NCBI GenBank assembly: GCA_014804695.1
Contig: JAAUZJ010000010.1
Span: forward strand, 56,120-120,119
Direction of reading: 5' to 3'
Length of the DNA stretch: 64,000 nucleotides
Source of the DNA: Lachnospiraceae bacterium
GTDB taxonomy: Bacteria; Bacillota; Clostridia; Lachnospirales; Lachnospiraceae
Shown here: positions 18,822 through 27,255 of the stretch, in pieces
Layout of the letters: every line of letters begins with the position of its first letter
Position numbering within the stretch: position 1 is the stretch's first letter
The notes under the pieces: model-generated
The model's database searches: none
What the model was told of the DNA's origin: nothing
Seen by the model: only the letters and a program-made list of their open reading frames with translations
Made by a program: the position numbers and the translations under genes

Positions 18822-19907
18822 TCAGTAAACTGTCTCCACATCTTTAATCAAATTATCTTCCACCTGAAATTTCCATAGAGAGTGCCCTGGCAGACGGTGT
18901 TCTGTGAGATAGTAAGCGCCGTCTAAGGCAGTGATATAGTAAGGCGTACCGCCGCCTATGAAATTGTTATAGATGTCTTCGTAACCGCCATCCATTAAAG
19001 TGGACAGGTCTCTTGTGCGGATGATGGTGGCATAATCCTGATTGCCGGTAATGTCTGTAGAAATAGTAATATAGAAGTAATCTTGAATCGGTGTCAATTG
19101 TATCATGCCCGCCATGCTGTCAGGAACGGGGTAGGTATCAAGAATCTCAAAGCTGTCAAGGGAAGCTCGGATGATAGAAGAGTTACCCGAAACAAAATAT
19201 ATTTCATCATCAACGATGGTGAAAGAGCGCACATAGACATTATTAAGTGTTTCAATACGGCGGATTTCAGTCAGATACATTCGGGTATCGTCCGGGTTAT
19301 GGCGAAACAGATACATCTCACCACTCATGGAGCTCCATGCATAGAAGGTGTCGGTGGGGGCGTCGTAGATGATATAATGCGGTCTGTTTCCGATATTGTC
19401 AAAAGTCTGTGTGTGAACATAAGCATCTTCTTTTTTCTCAAAAATCAGAATGCGGTGCCGCTCTGTATCGTCAATCAGATATACGGTGCCGTCACTTGCG
19501 AGGGTATGTCCCTTGTCTATATCGTCTGTCATGACTTTCCATTCATTAATTGGGCCTGTCAGATTGTCGTTATATATTACCTGATCATGATAGCAGTCTA
19601 CAAGAAAATAAGTACCATCTACTTTGGTGATGTAAGTGGGAACACATAAATCTGTACAGGGATTGGTTTTGATATTTGTGACATTTGTGTCAGAAATGAT
19701 GCCGGATGCACGTATGTACTCTGTAATGAAGTTGGGGGTTCGTGCATCATCTGAGGATACAGCGGAGACGTTCATATCTGTTTTCTTGGATAAATTGTAT
19801 TTGATAATCAAGCCAAGCAGGCAGACGCATAATGTGACTATGAGAAAAATTACTTTTGCTGCAGGGTGGAATATATCTTTTCTTTGTCTTTCTTGAGTGT
19901 TTTTCAT
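18822..19907 (-). CDS. Membrane-anchored beta-propeller-like protein, 361 aa
   Basis: Unknown function. One membrane span near residues 18-38 (VIFLIVTLCVCLLGLIIKY) anchors an extracytoplasmic domain with repeated strand patterns such as DGTYFLVDCYHDQVIYND, DGTVYLIDDTERHRILIFE and DGAYYLTEHRLPGHSLWKF, typical of NHL/SMP-30-like propellers. The track start at 19979 overlaps the upstream regulator; ATG 19907 has AGGAG eight bases before it and is preferred. It lies 51 bp downstream of the AraC-type gene in the same direction, so the two are probably co-transcribed and divergent from the sugar operon. It may be a surface sensor or accessory, but this is inference. Confidence 0.72.
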   Translation of the reverse strand: MKNTQERQRKDIFHPAAKVIFLIVTLCVCLLGLIIKYNLSKKTDMNVSAVSSDDARTPNFITEYIRASGIISDTNVTNIKTNPCTDLCVPTYITKVDGTYFLVDCYHDQVIYNDNLTGPINEWKVMTDDIDKGHTLASDGTVYLIDDTERHRILIFEKKEDAYVHTQTFDNIGNRPHYIIYDAPTDTFYAWSSMSGEMYLFRHNPDDTRMYLTEIRRIETLNNVYVRSFTIVDDEIYFVSGNSSIIRASLDSFEILDTYPVPDSMAGMIQLTPIQDYFYITISTDITGNQDYATIIRTRDLSTLMDGGYEDIYNNFIGGGTPYYITALDGAYYLTEHRLPGHSLWKFQVEDNLIKDVETVY

Positions 19908-19957
19908 TTCGGCGGCTCCTGTGTATTGTTTTCCTGTTGACTGAGTAAGAATGTCTT

Positions 19958-20800
19958 TTATATATGCTGATATCTCCACTGTCTCGGCGAACTCCCATAT
20001 ACATTCTTAAAAGCGCGTGAAAAATGAAGCGGATTGGGATATCCCACCGCATTGCTGATATCTGTAATGGATAAATCGGTAAGTTTTAAAAGTTCGGCGG
20101 CTTTGGTCATACGGTAGGAGATAAGGAAGTCCTGAGGAGATTTTCCCATACTCTCGTGAAAAATCTTGCCGAAATAGCTGCGGTTTAAGCCACAGCAGGC
20201 GGCGATATCTTCTACGGAAATAGCATTTTGGAAGTTCTGCTCTATAAAAGATATTGCTTCCTTTATGTAAAAATCGCGCAGACTGTTTCCCTTATTTAAC
20301 TGTGCAAAGCTGCATGAACGTACGAGACTGTCTATAAATAAATAGAGGTGTCCGATTAAGTGAAAAGGGGATTCTTCTTTGTGATTTACAATATATAACA
20401 TTTCCGATTTCATTGTTTCGGCAATATCTTTATACCGTGCCTTATAAATTGGCTGGTCCATACTAAGACCGGCCATTTCTATTGTTTCTTTTACACGCAG
20501 TCCGTCAAATTCAAGCCAGACATATTCCCAGGGAATCTCATAATCGGCAATATAGGTGCAGACCTGATTAGGAAAAAGCATAAAGCCCTGCCCGCTTTTG
20601 ATTTGATAGGTGATAGATTCGCCTTTGGAATTGTTGGCAATTAAAGTACCTGTACCCGATAGGCATAAATGGAATAGGTAGTGATTTCGTGCAGCGGGCC
20701 CAAAGGAATGGGATGGATCGCACTTTTCCCAGCCAAACTGGTATAGTCCTAAATCTATAAAATTTTCACTTGGGAATACTGAAAAGATCACTTCGCTCAT
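19958..20800 (-). CDS. AraC-family transcriptional regulator of the sugar locus
   Basis: The N-terminal half is a cupin-like sensing domain (about 1-170; HYLFHLCLSGTGTLIANN). The C-terminal half holds two helix-turn-helix motifs: ISVEDIAACCGLNRSYFGKIF and LSITDISNAVGYPNPLHFSRAF, ending SPRQWRYQHI. At 280 aa it is a normal AraC/XylS regulator. It is divergently transcribed from the ABC importer and galactosidase genes, across 226 bp that contain repeated AATGCTA sites, the typical arrangement of a local activator. By position it corresponds to the raffinose regulator RafR of related gut clostridia, but the ligand is inferred. Confidence 0.9.
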   Translation of the reverse strand: MSEVIFSVFPSENFIDLGLYQFGWEKCDPSHSFGPAARNHYLFHLCLSGTGTLIANNSKGESITYQIKSGQGFMLFPNQVCTYIADYEIPWEYVWLEFDGLRVKETIEMAGLSMDQPIYKARYKDIAETMKSEMLYIVNHKEESPFHLIGHLYLFIDSLVRSCSFAQLNKGNSLRDFYIKEAISFIEQNFQNAISVEDIAACCGLNRSYFGKIFHESMGKSPQDFLISYRMTKAAELLKLTDLSITDISNAVGYPNPLHFSRAFKNVYGSSPRQWRYQHI

Positions 20801-20890
20801 TTAATTTTCCACCCGGCTTCTATGTATTTCTTTATTTATATTTTTGATACAAAAATTGTTGCTTTTTATAGTGTTAAAATCATTATATAC

Positions 20891-20977
20891 CAAAATGCTA
20901 GATGACTTCAACTAAAGAGAATAAAAATAGCATTAAGGCATAAAATATACAAAATGCTGACATTTACTGATAGCATA
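20891..20977 (+). promoter_or_regulatory. Repeated AATGCTA/TAGCATT sites, probable AraC operator
   Basis: The divergent spacer holds a direct repeat, CAAAATGCTAGA at 20891 and CAAAATGCTGAC at 20950, each paired with an inverted partner, TAGCATT near 20929 and TAGCATA at 20971. This gives two inverted ATGCT...AGCAT modules upstream of the importer gene. No strong -35 is seen, consistent with an activator-dependent promoter. That the AraC protein binds here is inference from position. Confidence 0.5.
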
Positions 20978-21026
20978 ATGATATGTTAGAGTGTATATAT
21001 CAAAAATATGGGAAGGAGAAATAACT

Positions 21027-22301
21027 ATGAAAGGAAAAGGAATAAGGTACTTAGGCCTAGCATTATGCTGTATTGTAACTGCATTAGGCGTTCAAGGCTG
21101 TGGGAATTCCGGTGACGGCGGCAAGACCAAAATTGAGATTGTTCAGTATAAACCGGAAGCGGCAGGCTATTTTGATGCTTTGGAAGAGGAATTTAATGCA
21201 GCACATGATGACATAGAATTGAAGATCATGTCCCCAAACGATGCGATGGTTATTTTGAAAACAAGGTTTATCCGTGAGGATTATCCGGATATTATAGGAA
21301 TCGGCGGGGATATCAATTACTCCTATTTTGTGGATGCGGAAATATTAGCAGATATTTCAGATTATGAGGGACTTAAAGATATCAAGCAGGCATATCTTGA
21401 CATTGATGAGGCGCTTGAACTGGTTCCGACGGAAGGTACATATGCAATTCCGTATGTGGCAAATGCGGCAGGTATTCTTTACAATAAGGATATGTTTGAA
21501 GAGCATGGCTGGGAAATCCCGGAAAACTGGGGAGAATTGCAGTCTTTATGTGCAGATATCCAGTCGGAAGGAATTCTTCCTTTTTACTTTGGATTTAAGG
21601 ATACATGGACCTGTCTGGCACCTTGGAATTCTATGGCGGTAAGTCTTGCACCTGCAGATGTGACCAAACAAGTCAATAAAGGTGAAACGACATTTGCCAA
21701 AGAATATGAGGAAGTGTCCGAGAAATATTTGGATCTTTTACAGTATGGCGTAGACGATCCGTTTGCTTATGGCTACAATGACGCATGTACTGCTTTTGCA
21801 AGGGGAGAAGCAGCAATGTATCCGATTGGAAGTTATGCGATTCCGCAGATATTATCTGTAAATCCTGATTTGAATATTGACTCATTTGTTATGCCGGCAA
21901 ACGATGAAGCGGATAAAAACACACTTAATTCCGGAATTGATCTTCAGTTTTGCGTGACGGCTGAGTGTAAGAATAAAGAGGCGGCTTATGAGGTTTTAGA
22001 CTTCCTCTATGAACAGGAAAATATGCAGAAATATATTGATGCACAGAATGCGGTTCCATGTAAGGAAGGTGATTTTGAAATATCACCTATGCTTGCCGGT
22101 ATGAAAGAATATATTGATGCGGGCAATATGACGGATTTCCAGGATCACTATTATCCGTCCGAAATGGCTGTAGATGCGCAGATTCAGACTTTCTTAATAC
22201 AAAAGGATGTGGACGCCTTTTTACAGAAATTCGATAAGGACTGGCTGCGGTATAACAGGGATATTATCCGCATGGTACAGGAGTATGAAAAGCAGCATTG
22301 A
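21027..22301 (+). CDS. Sugar ABC transporter substrate-binding lipoprotein
   Basis: Extracellular family-1 solute-binding protein, 424 aa. A lipoprotein signal (MKGKGIRYLGLALCCIVTALGVQGC) ends in the lipobox VQGC. The mature part follows the usual sugar-binding fold, with IEIVQYKPEAAGYFDALEEEFN, PDIIGIGGDINYSYF and YAIPYVANAAGILYNKDMF. The track start at 20991 would lack a ribosome binding site; ATG 21027 follows AAGGAG by ten bases. It is the first gene of the importer and catabolic operon. By context the ligand is likely raffinose-type oligosaccharides or sucrose; no dedicated ATPase gene is nearby, so a shared MsmK-type ATPase must supply energy. Confidence 0.9.
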   Translation: MKGKGIRYLGLALCCIVTALGVQGCGNSGDGGKTKIEIVQYKPEAAGYFDALEEEFNAAHDDIELKIMSPNDAMVILKTRFIREDYPDIIGIGGDINYSYFVDAEILADISDYEGLKDIKQAYLDIDEALELVPTEGTYAIPYVANAAGILYNKDMFEEHGWEIPENWGELQSLCADIQSEGILPFYFGFKDTWTCLAPWNSMAVSLAPADVTKQVNKGETTFAKEYEEVSEKYLDLLQYGVDDPFAYGYNDACTAFARGEAAMYPIGSYAIPQILSVNPDLNIDSFVMPANDEADKNTLNSGIDLQFCVTAECKNKEAAYEVLDFLYEQENMQKYIDAQNAVPCKEGDFEISPMLAGMKEYIDAGNMTDFQDHYYPSEMAVDAQIQTFLIQKDVDAFLQKFDKDWLRYNRDIIRMVQEYEKQH

Positions 22302-22333
22302 ATATAGAAAAAATTATAAGGAGAGAAGAAGAT

Positions 22334-23206
22334 ATGGATATGCCAAATGAGAGAAAAAGAACTTTTTTACTTATTACAATTCCCATTTTAGCGTTGTTTA
22401 TCTGTTTTAATACAATTCCTCTTATCAGGGGTGTTATATACAGTTTTACGAATTTTAAGGGTTTTGGAAAATATGACTGGGTAGGACTTCGTAATTACAT
22501 TGATTTGTTTTCGGATTTGCGTGTGGGTAAATCTTACTGGTTTACATTTAAGCTGGCAATTGTGTCAACAGTTGTGGTAAATGTATTAAGTCTGGTTTTA
22601 GCGCTTGCTCTTAACAGTCAGATACGGGCTAAAAGCTTTTTCAGAGGAGCATACTTTCTGCCTAATATATTAGGCGCACTGGTTGTAGGTTATATATTTA
22701 ATTATTTTTTTACATATATTCTTCCTGCACTGGGTTCCATGATAGGTTCAGAGGCCTTAAGCGCAAGTATATTGTCAAATCCTAAGACAGCATGGCTGGG
22801 AATTCTTGCGGTGTGCGCATGGCAGGCCGTTGCAATGAATACTATAATTTATATTTCAGGTTTACAGACGGTGCCGGAAGATGTATATGAGGCAGGCGGC
22901 TTAGACGGGGCAACCGGATTTAAACAATTCCGTTATTTAACTTTTCCATTGATTATTCCGTTCTTTTCGATTAATATGGTCTTGTGTGTAAAGAATTTTT
23001 TAATGGTGTTCGATCAGGTCATGGCTTTGACAAAAGGAGGCCCTGCACAGAGTACGGAATCTATTTCTTATCTGATATACAACAACGGTATGTCAGGCGG
23101 ACAGTTTGGATTCCAGAGTGCTAATGCCGTAATATTCTTTTTGGTAATTGTAACGCTTTCCGTTGCACAGATGAGATTTTCCGGTAAAAAGGAGGAACAG
23201 CTATGA
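22334..23206 (+). CDS. Sugar ABC transporter permease (MalF type)
   Basis: Inner-membrane half of the importer, 290 aa with about six membrane segments. The inner-membrane EAA loop reads YEAGGLDGATGFKQFRYLTFPLI, which docks the ATPase. The track start is TTG at 22298, inside the preceding gene; ATG 22334 follows AAGGAGAG and gives MDMPNERKRTFLL, the typical start. It precedes the second permease with an ATGA overlap. Full length and intact. Confidence 0.9.
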   Translation: MDMPNERKRTFLLITIPILALFICFNTIPLIRGVIYSFTNFKGFGKYDWVGLRNYIDLFSDLRVGKSYWFTFKLAIVSTVVVNVLSLVLALALNSQIRAKSFFRGAYFLPNILGALVVGYIFNYFFTYILPALGSMIGSEALSASILSNPKTAWLGILAVCAWQAVAMNTIIYISGLQTVPEDVYEAGGLDGATGFKQFRYLTFPLIIPFFSINMVLCVKNFLMVFDQVMALTKGGPAQSTESISYLIYNNGMSGGQFGFQSANAVIFFLVIVTLSVAQMRFSGKKEEQL

Positions 23207-24036
23207 TCGAGAAAAAAACGAATTGGGCAGCAATGGTTGTGTTGATTCTTGGATTGAGCGCTATTGTTTTCCCGCTGTATTTGACTGTTATTATTGCATT
23301 TAAACAGCCTTCAGAAATGACAAACAGTATAAGCGGTATTTTATCTTTGCCAAAGACATGGAGTTTAAGTAACTTTAAGGAAGCAATGAGGGTAACTGAT
23401 TTCTGGCGTTCACTGCGAAACAGTTTGCTTATTACTACAATAACAGTTGCTTTATCTATTGTAATTCACTCTATTATGGGTTATGTACTGGGAAGAAATA
23501 AGGGAAGCAGTAAATTTTACAACTTTGTATATTTATTTATTGTGAGCGGTATGTTTGTACCTTTTGCCATTTTAATGATGCCTCTTGCAAAACAGACGGC
23601 AGAGCTGGGGCTGGCAAACTGGTTCGGTGTAATTATCTTATATGTAGTGTTCTATATGCCTATGAATATATTACTTTATTCCGGATACCTTGTTAATATT
23701 CCGATGGCTCTTGAGGAAGCAGCAAGAGTGGACGGAGCGTCAACATGGAGAACATACTGGAAGATCATATTTCCGATAATGAAGCCTATGCATGCAACGG
23801 TTGCGGTTTTAACAGCCCTTGCCGTATGGAATGATGTAATGACGCCGCTTGTTATTATGGCAGGTTCAGATCAGAATACCCTGCCGCTTGCTCAGTTGAA
23901 TTTCCAGTCGCAGTTTGGAACTAACTACAATTTAGCATTTGCATCATACCTGCTGGCACTGATTCCAATTCTGATTTTCTATGTAATCTGCCAGAAACAG
24001 ATTTTGAACGGTGTAGTAAATGGTGCGGTAAAATAG
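23203..24036 (+). CDS. Sugar ABC transporter permease (MalG type)
   Basis: Second membrane subunit of the same importer, 277 aa with six membrane segments. The EAA loop is LEEAARVDGASTWRTYWKIIFPIMKP, near residue 175. It starts within the stop codon of the preceding permease (ATGA). The alpha-galactosidase gene begins 10 bp later, so the importer and enzymes are one transcription unit. Confidence 0.92.
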   Translation: MIEKKTNWAAMVVLILGLSAIVFPLYLTVIIAFKQPSEMTNSISGILSLPKTWSLSNFKEAMRVTDFWRSLRNSLLITTITVALSIVIHSIMGYVLGRNKGSSKFYNFVYLFIVSGMFVPFAILMMPLAKQTAELGLANWFGVIILYVVFYMPMNILLYSGYLVNIPMALEEAARVDGASTWRTYWKIIFPIMKPMHATVAVLTALAVWNDVMTPLVIMAGSDQNTLPLAQLNFQSQFGTNYNLAFASYLLALIPILIFYVICQKQILNGVVNGAVK

Positions 24037-24046
24037 GAGAAACGAA

Positions 24047-26224
24047 ATGGCGATTTACTATCAGCACGAAGAACGAATTTTTACATTGAATACTGATAAT
24101 ACAACATATCAGATTAAAGTGGATAAGTATGGTTTTGTCCTGCATTTGTACTATGGGAAAAAAATATCCGGTAACATGGATTATCTATTGACTTATTATG
24201 ATAGAGGTTTTTCGGGAAATCCAGCGGATGCGGGCGATGACAGAACATATTCCATGGATGCACTTCCACAGGAATATCCGGTAATGGGTATGGGTGATTA
24301 TCGTAACAGCGCTGTTATTATACGTAACGCAGACTGTTCTGAGTGCTGTGACCTTCGCTATGTCAGTCACGAAATAAAAGAAGGAAAATATTCATTAAAG
24401 GGTCTTCCGGCGGTGTATGCAGCAGAAGATGAAGCGCAGACATTGGAAATTTTATTGGAAGACCCTGTAAGTAAAGTGCAGGTAAAGCTTCTGTATGGTG
24501 TGCTTGAAAAAGAAGACATCATTACAAGGAGCGCAGTGATCACAAATGACGGTGAAGACCGTATCATTGTGGAAAAGGCGGCATCGGCATGTTTGGATTT
24601 TATTAGCGGAGACTATGATTTTATCAGTTTCTATGGCAGGCATGCTATGGAGCGCAATTTTCAGAGGACGGAAATTGCACATGGAAGCCATACGATCGGA
24701 AGCCGCAGAGGAGCTTCCAGTCATCAATATAATCCGGCAGTAATAATTTCCGGAAAAGATACTACCGAAGATAACGGAAGCTGTTACGGACTTGCTTTTG
24801 TATACAGCGGTAATTTTATGTGTGAAGCGGAAAAGGACCAGTATGGCCAGACGAGAGTGATAATGGGACTGCAAAGCGATTTATTCCACTATCCGCTTAG
24901 TAAGGATGAAAGCCTAATTGTTCCTGAAACGATTCTATGTTATTCCTCACAAGGCTTTGGAACATTGTCAAAAAAATATCATACTTGTATCAGGAAACAT
25001 ATATGCAGGGGAAAATACAGTAATAAACCAAGACCGATATTAATTAACAGCTGGGAAGCCGCATATTTTAATTTTAATGGAGAAACTATCTATAAGCTGG
25101 CAAAAGATGCTGTAGAGCTTGGCTTGGATATGGTTGTTATGGACGACGGCTGGTTTGGAAACAGGGAAGATGATAACAGCAGTTTAGGTGACTGGCAGGT
25201 AAATGAGAAAAAACTTGGCTGCACTTTAGGCGGGCTGATTCAAAAAATTAATGCTCTGGGAATAAAGTTTGGAATCTGGATAGAGCCGGAAATGGTATCG
25301 GAGAAAAGCAGTTTCTATAAAGATCATCCGGACTGGGTTATGAAGATACCAAAAAGGCAGCCTGTAAGGGGAAGAAATCAGCTTGTGCTTGACTTTTCAA
25401 GAGAAGAAGTGAGAACGCATGTTTTTAAACAGATATGTGATATATTGGATCAGGGAAATGTTGAATATATAAAATGGGATATGAATAGAAGTCTTGCGGA
25501 TATATATTCCATGGATAAGGAACAGGGCAGGGTCACTTATGATTATGTGCTTGGAGTTTATGACTTTTTGGAAAAATTGACGGGGAGATATCCGGATATA
25601 CTTATAGAAGGATGCTGCGGCGGCGGCGGAAGATTTGACGCGGGTATGCTATATTATGCGCCTCAGATATGGTGCAGTGATAATACGGATGCACTGGACC
25701 GCATAAAGATTCAGTATGGAACATCTTTCTTTTATCCTGTTTCTGCGGTCGGAGCCCATGTATCGGCATCGCCGAATCATCAGACCGGAAGAAGTATAAG
25801 TATACATACCAAGGGTGTTGTAGCGATGGCTGGTACTTTTGGGTATGAGCTTAATCCGGATGTGCTTACCAAAGAAGAAAAAGAAGAGATCAAGGAGCAG
25901 ATTGCCTGCTTTAAGAAAAATGAGGCTTTGATCAGTACAGGAGATTATTACCGCTTATCCAATCCTTACAAAGATGAGTATGCGGCATGGATGTTTGTGT
26001 CGGAAGATGCGAATGAAGCGTTATTAAGTGTTGTAATGCTAAAGATGCATGGGAATATGACGGTTAATTATGTGAAATTAAGAGGATTAAAAGCGGATGC
26101 AATATATAAGAATGAGGAGACAGGGCAGTGTTATTACGGCTCTGCGCTTATGGAAGCGGGGCTTCCTATGCCGGCGGAGCTGGTGGAGTATCCGGCTTAT
26201 CAATTTAGGTTTGTGAGGTGTTAA
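24047..26224 (+). CDS. Alpha-galactosidase, glycoside hydrolase family 36
   Basis: Cytoplasmic enzyme that removes alpha-1,6-galactose from raffinose, stachyose and melibiose. At 725 aa it has the standard GH36 layout: an N-terminal beta-sandwich, a TIM barrel beginning near 325 (RPILINSWEAAYFNFN, then VVMDDGWFGNREDDN) and a C-terminal beta domain. The nucleophile is the Asp in YIKWDMNRSLAD near residue 479 and the acid/base is the Asp in IWCSDNTDALDRIKIQYG near 546, at the positions seen in other GH36 galactosidases. There is no signal peptide, which fits import of the sugar before cleavage. In R. gnavus E1, AgaSK fuses this enzyme to a sucrose kinase; here the kinase is the next, overlapping gene. 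Confidence 0.95.
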   Translation: MAIYYQHEERIFTLNTDNTTYQIKVDKYGFVLHLYYGKKISGNMDYLLTYYDRGFSGNPADAGDDRTYSMDALPQEYPVMGMGDYRNSAVIIRNADCSECCDLRYVSHEIKEGKYSLKGLPAVYAAEDEAQTLEILLEDPVSKVQVKLLYGVLEKEDIITRSAVITNDGEDRIIVEKAASACLDFISGDYDFISFYGRHAMERNFQRTEIAHGSHTIGSRRGASSHQYNPAVIISGKDTTEDNGSCYGLAFVYSGNFMCEAEKDQYGQTRVIMGLQSDLFHYPLSKDESLIVPETILCYSSQGFGTLSKKYHTCIRKHICRGKYSNKPRPILINSWEAAYFNFNGETIYKLAKDAVELGLDMVVMDDGWFGNREDDNSSLGDWQVNEKKLGCTLGGLIQKINALGIKFGIWIEPEMVSEKSSFYKDHPDWVMKIPKRQPVRGRNQLVLDFSREEVRTHVFKQICDILDQGNVEYIKWDMNRSLADIYSMDKEQGRVTYDYVLGVYDFLEKLTGRYPDILIEGCCGGGGRFDAGMLYYAPQIWCSDNTDALDRIKIQYGTSFFYPVSAVGAHVSASPNHQTGRSISIHTKGVVAMAGTFGYELNPDVLTKEEKEEIKEQIACFKKNEALISTGDYYRLSNPYKDEYAAWMFVSEDANEALLSVVMLKMHGNMTVNYVKLRGLKADAIYKNEETGQCYYGSALMEAGLPMPAELVEYPAYQFRFVRC

Positions 26225-26241
26225 GAGGGAGAGTAATTGGT

Positions 26242-27252
26242 ATGAACCAAAGTTATGAAAAAATTATGGCACTAACTAAAGATGTAGAGAAAATGCTTAA
26301 GGATTATATTCTCATGCAGCCGGACATTTTAGCCGCTAGTGTAAATATAAATGAATTGAATAATATTCCACAAGGAGATGTGCCGGGAGAGAGGGTTGAG
26401 ATTAAGGAAAAACAGGTAATGAAGACTGGGCTTCTTTTTCAGGAAACTGCAAAAGCGTTAATACCATTGCTATCAAAGAATACTTATAAAAGAGCTGTAA
26501 TTACCATATGCGGAGGTTCGGGAGTTGGGAAGACCGGAATTGCGTCAATTTTTGCACATTATTTCAAATGTGCTGGGGTGGGCTGCTATATTCTTTCGGG
26601 AGACAATTATCCGCACCGGATTCCTAAGTATAATGATGCGGAAAGACTGTGGGTTTTTCGTGAGGGCGGTATACAGGGAATGGTTGAAGATGGTGTTTAT
26701 ACTGAGGAAAATTTTGATATTATAAATAAGTGGCAAAAGGAAGATGAAGATGCAAATCCGGCGCACCTTAATGATGCGGTGTGGTTTGCATCTTATCTTA
26801 ACGGAGGAAGGAAAGCGCTTGAAGCTTATCTTGGCACAGAAAAGGAGATTGCATTTAATGAGGTCGGAAGCATTGTTTCAGCTTTTAAGGATGGCGCGAA
26901 AGATATCTGGCTAAGGAGAATGGGGAGAGAAGAGACTGAATTATGGTATGAGAAGGTAGATTTTAGAGATACTAATATTCTGTTGATAGAATGGACACAT
27001 GGGAACAGTGATTATTATAAAGGAGTGGATTTCCCGATTTTATTAAACAGTACCCCAAGAGAAACATTGGCATACCGTAAATCAAGAAACAGGGACGGTC
27101 AGACCGATAGTGCGTTTACGACGCTTGTTTTGGAAATTGAGCAGGAAATGCTGCACCGTCAGGCTAAAAAAGCTAAGTTGATTCTTTCTAAATCAGGGCA
27201 GCTATTAAGTTATGATGAATATTGTAAAATAATGGAAGAAGGCGGAATGTAA
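26242..27252 (+). CDS. P-loop sugar kinase, AgaSK sucrose-kinase domain homologue
   Basis: A 336-aa P-loop protein, sometimes labelled adenylylsulfate-kinase-like. Walker A is ITICGGSGVGKTGIAS near residues 86-101, followed by CYILSGDNYPHRIPK and LLIEWTHGNS. Context and fold match the C-terminal sucrose kinase of R. gnavus AgaSK, which phosphorylates sucrose. The track start (26218) overlaps the galactosidase; ATG 26242 follows AGGGAG by about nine bases and is preferred. No fusion is present: the galactosidase stop lies 17 bp upstream and the frames differ. The N-terminal 75 residues have no counterpart I can name. Kinase activity on sucrose is inference from context and homology. Confidence 0.78.
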   Translation: MNQSYEKIMALTKDVEKMLKDYILMQPDILAASVNINELNNIPQGDVPGERVEIKEKQVMKTGLLFQETAKALIPLLSKNTYKRAVITICGGSGVGKTGIASIFAHYFKCAGVGCYILSGDNYPHRIPKYNDAERLWVFREGGIQGMVEDGVYTEENFDIINKWQKEDEDANPAHLNDAVWFASYLNGGRKALEAYLGTEKEIAFNEVGSIVSAFKDGAKDIWLRRMGREETELWYEKVDFRDTNILLIEWTHGNSDYYKGVDFPILLNSTPRETLAYRKSRNRDGQTDSAFTTLVLEIEQEMLHRQAKKAKLILSKSGQLLSYDEYCKIMEEGGM

Positions 27253-27255
27253 GTT

